Assembly (NCBI GenBank): GCA_002399265.1
Contig: DHDG01000042.1
Span: 74,479-107,312 of the forward strand
DNA from: Firmicutes bacterium UBA4882
GTDB taxonomy: Bacteria > Bacillota > UBA4882
DNA: 32,834 nucleotides
Direction: 5' to 3'
The translations under genes were made by a program, and so were the position numbers. Below are positions 29,950-32,834 of this stretch, piece by piece. The notes beneath the pieces are model-generated. The model was not told the origin of the DNA, ran no database searches, and was given only the letters and a program-made list of their open reading frames with translations. Within the stretch, counting starts at the first letter, position 1. Every line of letters begins with the position of its first letter.

Positions 29950-30258
29950 ATGCTTAGTGACAAGGAAATGGCACTCGACGCCCTGGAAATGGCCAAAGCC
30001 GGCGCTACTGAACTAACCAAGGCGGCGTCCGAATGCTCGAACCAGGCTTTACGTCAATCGCTGCTGCAAATGCGGGGCGCATGTGAGGCATCCCAGCAGC
30101 AGCTTGGAAATATGGCGATCACCAATAAGTGGTATATGCCGGCCGCTCCGGCGAACCCGAACGATGCGCGCCAGGTTGTCCAGTTTTACAGCCAGCCAAA
30201 TGTAACGCCGCGCACCGATACAATATACCAGAATCTGCAGCCCAATCCGCGCATGTAG
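29950..30258 (+). CDS. Spore coat protein, CotF family
   Basis: A 102-residue protein with the Coat_F (PF07875) pattern. LSDKEMALDALEMAKAGATELTKAASECSNQALRQSLLQM is the two-helix block in which ECSN..LR is conserved, followed by CEASQQQLGNMAITNKWYMPA, with the W-Y-x-P end typical for the family. The C-terminal 30 residues are Asn/Pro/Gln-rich (PANPNDARQVVQFYSQPN) and probably disordered. The start ATG at 29950 has GAGGAGG 6-7 bases upstream. An ATG six codons earlier would put the SD inside the coding region and is rejected. Role: structural protein of the spore coat, produced in the mother cell. It follows the smaller coat-like gene by 28 bp; the strong terminator at 30346-30387 ends the unit. 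Confidence 0.9.
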   Translation: MLSDKEMALDALEMAKAGATELTKAASECSNQALRQSLLQMRGACEASQQQLGNMAITNKWYMPAAPANPNDARQVVQFYSQPNVTPRTDTIYQNLQPNPRM

Positions 30259-30345
30259 CAGCGCACGCAAAACTAATCGGCAGATGCGTGACCGGGACAC
30301 GATTAAGTCTAGGCGAAAAGCAGAAGTTAGAAATTAGAAAACAGA

Positions 30346-30387
30346 AGCGGGGTCCTTCTGAAAGACGAAGGTGGCCCCGCTTTTTTT
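30346..30387 (+). terminator. Intrinsic terminator after the coat protein operon
   Basis: AGCGGGG plus CCTTC on the left pair with GAAGG and CCCCGCT on the right, around an 8-base loop and a small asymmetric bulge, followed by seven Ts. It lies 88 bases after the CotF stop; the bases between are A-rich and hold no gene. Confidence 0.85.
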
Positions 30388-30397
30388 GCGAACAATT

Positions 30398-30427
30398 ATC
30401 CGGCTTTGGCCGGCTTTATCCGGCTTT
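30398..30427. repeat. Three tandem 10-bp units (NNCCGGCTTT)
   Basis: ATCCGGCTTT, GGCCGGCTTT and ATCCGGCTTT run head to tail between the coat operon terminator and the DUF1540 gene's stop (30431). Function is unknown; it may be slippage. Confidence 0.8.
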
Positions 30428-30430
30428 CAC

Positions 30431-30706
30431 CTAGCTTTGAGTCGGCAAATGGTATGTGTCATCCACTTTAGTTTTGTCAGAACCTCTGTGCACAAACGTT
30501 TTGCAGCAAGTTGACATGCATGACTCAGCATTATATGTCGGCACGTTTTGCGCCATATTGTGGTCGATCGCGTCCGGATACGCGTGACCCTGGAGGTCAC
30601 CCATTACCATGATTTCATTCGCGGCACAAATGTTGCCTCCTGAGTAATATTGACAGTTTTCAACGCTGCAGTGGATATGCTGGTTACCCTTTGCTTTCGT
30701 CATCAT
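30431..30706 (-). CDS. DUF1540 cysteine-rich protein
   Basis: A protein of 90-91 residues with the DUF1540 (PF07561) pattern: HIHCSVENCQYYSGGNICAANEIMV near the N-terminus and ECMSTCCKTF-like ESCMSTCCKTFVHRG near the end. The spacing of Cys residues (C-x4-C-x8-C, then C-x3-CC) suggests a metal-binding site; the function of the domain is not established. It is common in spore-forming Firmicutes. Two adjacent ATGs, 30706 and 30703, follow AAGGAG at 4 and 7 bases; either could be used. The frame is open further upstream to 30838, but that part lacks an SD and has no family similarity. It is on the opposite strand to the coat genes, convergent with them, and lies 136 bp after the queuosine-precursor transporter gene. 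Confidence 0.9.
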   Translation of the reverse strand: MMTKAKGNQHIHCSVENCQYYSGGNICAANEIMVMGDLQGHAYPDAIDHNMAQNVPTYNAESCMSTCCKTFVHRGSDKTKVDDTYHLPTQS

Positions 30707-30841
30707 ATTTCTCCTTCGCGCACTATTGCGGTATTTGGATCTATTATGCGCGAAAAGCCTGCGACGAATACAAGGCGCGGTTTTGAGCACGGGTTTGAAA
30801 AAGTGCCGCAGACCAATTGGACTACCACTTATCAGCATATT

Positions 30842-31540
30842 TCAGCTTAGCTTAAACGGGTTGTAGTCTGCATCATAATCGTATTTATCTTCGTTCTCAA
30901 CTCGCTTCAGCCAACCCACAATCTTGTAGGTCAGTGGTGTGATCACGATTTCAAAAGCAATTTTAAAGATGTAATTAAAGATGGCGATGTCCCACAACAG
31001 ACTGACCGGCAATATACCGCCAAAAGCTATGCCCACAAACAGCACTGTGTCAACCAGCTGGCCAACGATTGTCGAGCCGATGGTCCTGACCCACAGCCTT
31101 TTGCCTTGCATGCGTATTTTCATTTTTGACATCACAAAACTATTGAGTAGTTCGCCGACAAAGTAGGCGACCATGCTCGCCCCGGCGATACGCGGCGCTG
31201 TCATTAAGATTTGCTGGTAAGCCTCCTGCGCCTCCCACCCGGCCGCTGATGGCAAAACACCTACCAGCCAAATGGTCAGGGACATTAAGGCCAAGCCGAA
31301 GAAGCCGCTCCAGATCACGCGGCGAGAACGTTCAAATCCGTATACTTCCGTCAGAATGTCGCCAAAGATATACGAAATCGGGAACAAGATCGTTCCACCG
31401 TCAAAGCTTAAGACAAGCGACTTTCCGAACAGGCTCGGCAAGGGAATCCCAATTATTTTGGTGGAGGCAATATTGCTGATCAATAGGACCGCCACAAACG
31501 CGCCCAGAATTAAGTCAAAATAACGGTACTCTCTTTTCAT
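30842..31540 (-). CDS. Queuosine precursor transporter, YhhQ/DUF165 (VUT) family
   Basis: A 232-residue integral membrane protein with six or seven hydrophobic segments. Family marks are LISNIASTKIIGIPL, FDGGTILFPISYIFGDILTEVYGF, ASMVAYFVGELLNSFVMSKMK, and the glutamine/aspartate helix IGSTIVGQLVDTVLFVGIAF. The YhhQ family (COG1738) imports preQ0/preQ1 for queuosine synthesis of tRNA wobble bases. The start ATG at 31540 has GGAGGT 7 bases upstream; an in-frame ATG at 31555 lacks an SD. It follows cobO by 24 bp and is probably co-transcribed with it, although no direct link between queuosine uptake and cobalamin is known to me. No preQ1 riboswitch was recognised upstream. The charged C-terminal tail (RVENEDKYDYDADYNPFKLS) is unusual in length. 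Confidence 0.92.
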   Translation of the reverse strand: MKREYRYFDLILGAFVAVLLISNIASTKIIGIPLPSLFGKSLVLSFDGGTILFPISYIFGDILTEVYGFERSRRVIWSGFFGLALMSLTIWLVGVLPSAAGWEAQEAYQQILMTAPRIAGASMVAYFVGELLNSFVMSKMKIRMQGKRLWVRTIGSTIVGQLVDTVLFVGIAFGGILPVSLLWDIAIFNYIFKIAFEIVITPLTYKIVGWLKRVENEDKYDYDADYNPFKLS

Positions 31541-31564
31541 CCAGTGGACCTCCATTGCATTGCA

Positions 31565-32089
31565 CTACATCTCAATGCCCGGGCGGGCCATAACTCCTTG
31601 AGTGTAGTAGTGCTTGATTTCGCGCATTTCGGTAACCAAATCGGCGATGTCAATCAGCTTCGGATCTGCACGCCGCCCCGTAATGATCACTTCTACTCCC
31701 GGCGCTCGGCTTTGAATTGTCCTAATCAGATCATCTACCGAAAACAACCCGAAATATACTGCCATGTTCGCCTCGTCCAGAACGACCAAATCATATTGCC
31801 CGCTTTGCAGGGCGGTAGTTGCCTCCCGCAAGCCTTTGGCACCTGCCGCGATTTGCTCAAGATCAGCCTTTCCCGTAATGAAGCTCCCGGTGCCATACTG
31901 CTTGATTTCCAGCTGTGCGGCGCTGCTGACGTGCCTCAAGAACTTGATTTCACTGTATTCGGAGCCCTTCATAAACTGTATGAACAGCACCTTCAGTCCG
32001 GCACCCAAGGCCCGCACTATCAAACCCATGGCTGCAGTAGTTTTGCCTTTGCCTTCGCCGGTGTATACCTGAACATACCCCTTCTCCAT
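31565..32089 (-). CDS. cobO: Cob(I)yrinic acid a,c-diamide adenosyltransferase (CobO/BtuR)
   Basis: A 174-residue P-loop enzyme that transfers the adenosyl group of ATP to cob(I)alamin or cobyrinic acid a,c-diamide. The P-loop TGEGKGKTTAAMG (10-22) has the reversed-polarity ATP-binding form typical of CobA/BtuR. Further family marks are VLFIQFMKGSEYSE, YDLVVLDEANMAVYFGLF (Walker B-like), VIITGRRADPKLIDIADLVTEM, and the end motif KHYYTQGVMARPGIE. Length is intact. The start ATG at 32089 is preceded by GAGGAGATCAGGAG. It lies between the endonuclease Q gene (72 bp upstream) and the queuosine-precursor transporter (24 bp downstream), all on the minus strand. No cobalamin riboswitch was recognised in the upstream gap, so regulation is unclear. 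Confidence 0.96.
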   Translation of the reverse strand: MEKGYVQVYTGEGKGKTTAAMGLIVRALGAGLKVLFIQFMKGSEYSEIKFLRHVSSAAQLEIKQYGTGSFITGKADLEQIAAGAKGLREATTALQSGQYDLVVLDEANMAVYFGLFSVDDLIRTIQSRAPGVEVIITGRRADPKLIDIADLVTEMREIKHYYTQGVMARPGIEM

Positions 32090-32125
32090 CTCCTGATCTC
32101 CTCTACATATATAATTTGCTTTTGC

Positions 32126-32143
32126 GCGGCCGGAATTGGCCGC
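32126..32143. other. Small GC-rich stem-loop between endonuclease Q and cobO genes
   Basis: GCGGCC (32126-32131) and GGCCGC (32138-32143) form a 6-bp stem with a 6-base loop. There is no T-run on either strand, so a terminator is unlikely. The function is open. Confidence 0.3.
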
Positions 32144-32161
32144 TGGCGACTCACGCGGTGT

Positions 32162-32834
32162 TCATGAACTGACTGTATTCACCATGATCCGGCCGTATTC
32201 CCCGTCGAAACCGGGGATCACTTCCAGTTGGCCGGATCGGCTGCGCGCCACCGCCATGGCAGCCTCAGGTCCGGCGACTCGCTTAATTTCCTCAGGCGCA
32301 ACTTCCCGAAGTACGGCCAGCTCACTCTGGAACTCCCGCAGCAGATCATCATATCGGGCAACCACTTTCTTACTCTGGACGCCTATTTTCAATGTGGCCG
32401 CCAGAAGGTCGGCCAGCGGAACCAGGCGTTCAAAGCGGGGCGCATGGCGAGGTTCAAATCCCGCTGGCCGTTCCTTATCCGTCAGACTCTCTATGCGGTG
32501 CAGCACGCCCACTGTCAGTTTCTTACCGCAAACCGGACAGCGACCGCCAAATTCATTAGTTTCCCTTGGGTGTAAAGATACACCGCATTTACGATGCCCG
32601 TCATAATGATATTTGCCTTCCTCGGGATAAAACTCAATCGTCCCCACAAAACCCGCGCCGGTTTTCAGTGCTTGTAAAAGAGGCCCATAACCCGGATCAC
32701 AGGCAAAAACAGTGGCCTCCCTGGCCAGATTGCGCGGAGAATGGGCATCAGAATTGGATACTAAAGTAAAACGATCGAGTGCCGGAACGCGCCAATTCAT
32801 CGGCGGGTCTGAAGAAAGCCCGGTCTCCACAGCA
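32162..32834 (-). CDS. Endonuclease Q family protein, C-terminal part (cut by window edge)
   Basis: The frame is open to the end of the window, so this is the C-terminal 224 residues or so of a longer protein (family length near 390-420). Visible: ETGLSSDPPMNWRVPALDRFTLVSNSDAHSPRNLAREA, where SDAH is the last metal-binding motif of the PHP-type nuclease domain, and a zinc-binding segment KCGVSLHPRE...CPVCGKKLTVGVLHRIE with DGHRKC. These are the marks of endonuclease Q (COG1379), which cuts DNA 5' of deaminated or abasic bases; enzymes of this family were characterised in Thermococcales and some Bacilli. A GTG at 32830 is only an internal valine. Its end is TVSS and TGA at 32162-32164. Two other DNA-damage genes (lhr and the Ogt-like gene) are in this window but far away. 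Confidence 0.9.
   Translation of the reverse strand, partial: AVETGLSSDPPMNWRVPALDRFTLVSNSDAHSPRNLAREATVFACDPGYGPLLQALKTGAGFVGTIEFYPEEGKYHYDGHRKCGVSLHPRETNEFGGRCPVCGKKLTVGVLHRIESLTDKERPAGFEPRHAPRFERLVPLADLLAATLKIGVQSKKVVARYDDLLREFQSELAVLREVAPEEIKRVAGPEAAMAVARSRSGQLEVIPGFDGEYGRIMVNTVSS

Noticed and set aside
1..32834. tRNA, rRNA, prophage, integrase or transposase genes
   Set aside because: None recognised on either strand by eye.

Overview
The window looks like a piece of the chromosome of an anaerobic, endospore-forming Firmicute (Clostridia or Negativicutes type). The evidence is a gerA-gerB-gerC germinant receptor operon, two CotF-family coat proteins, a DUF1540 protein ending in the typical TCCKTF motif, a clostridial-type MurG, and NfnAB-type flavin-based transhydrogenase genes. 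No rRNA, tRNA, CRISPR array, phage gene or transposase was seen. Coding density is high and almost every gene has a clear Shine-Dalgarno (SD) site.

Layout. (1) 1-4924, minus strand: a FAD-dependent CoA-disulfide/persulfide reductase with a rhodanese tail, an MFS carrier, a glycerophosphodiester phosphodiesterase and a second, truncated MFS carrier. (2) 5010-5155: a nested inverted repeat, with a sigma-A-like promoter at its edge. (3) 5235-8105, plus strand: nfnA-nfnB and a DsrE2-like protein. With the divergent CoA-disulfide reductase these suggest a sulfane-sulfur/NAD(P)H redox neighbourhood. (4) 8154-11833, minus: the gerABC operon. (5) 11925-12836, plus: a PflX-like radical SAM protein, ending at a 28-bp perfect inverted repeat. 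(6) 12951-14216, minus: a secreted HEXXH protein with a Pro/Thr/Ala linker. (7) 14423-15646, plus: tyrS, overlapping the 3' end of lhr; its likely terminator lies inside lhr. (8) 15639-24255, minus: lhr helicase, murG, a small lipoprotein, an alkyltransferase-like gene with a doubtful 5' end, and a PAS-GGDEF-HD-GYP protein. (9) 24447-25937, plus: a GPH-type sugar symporter with a strong terminator. (10) 26081-29450, minus: a lipoprotein, a PepSY-like membrane protein, peptidase T and an orphan DNA methylase. (11) 29520-30387, plus: a near-consensus promoter driving a short terminated transcript (candidate small RNA), then two coat genes and a terminator. (12) 30431-32834, minus: DUF1540 protein, queuosine-precursor transporter, cobalamin adenosyltransferase and the C-terminal part of endonuclease Q.

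Two signals stand out beyond ordinary annotation. One is a family of long perfect inverted repeats with a GGGACGGTTC core, at 5010-5155, 12837-12902 and 21586-21670 plus a half copy at 12936-12954. Copies abut or supply the TGA stop codon of three genes. The other is the candidate small RNA at about 29555-29668, which carries an exposed CTCCTCCC (anti-SD-like) stretch between a consensus promoter and an intrinsic terminator.

All functions are read from motifs and family resemblance by eye. No search was run.
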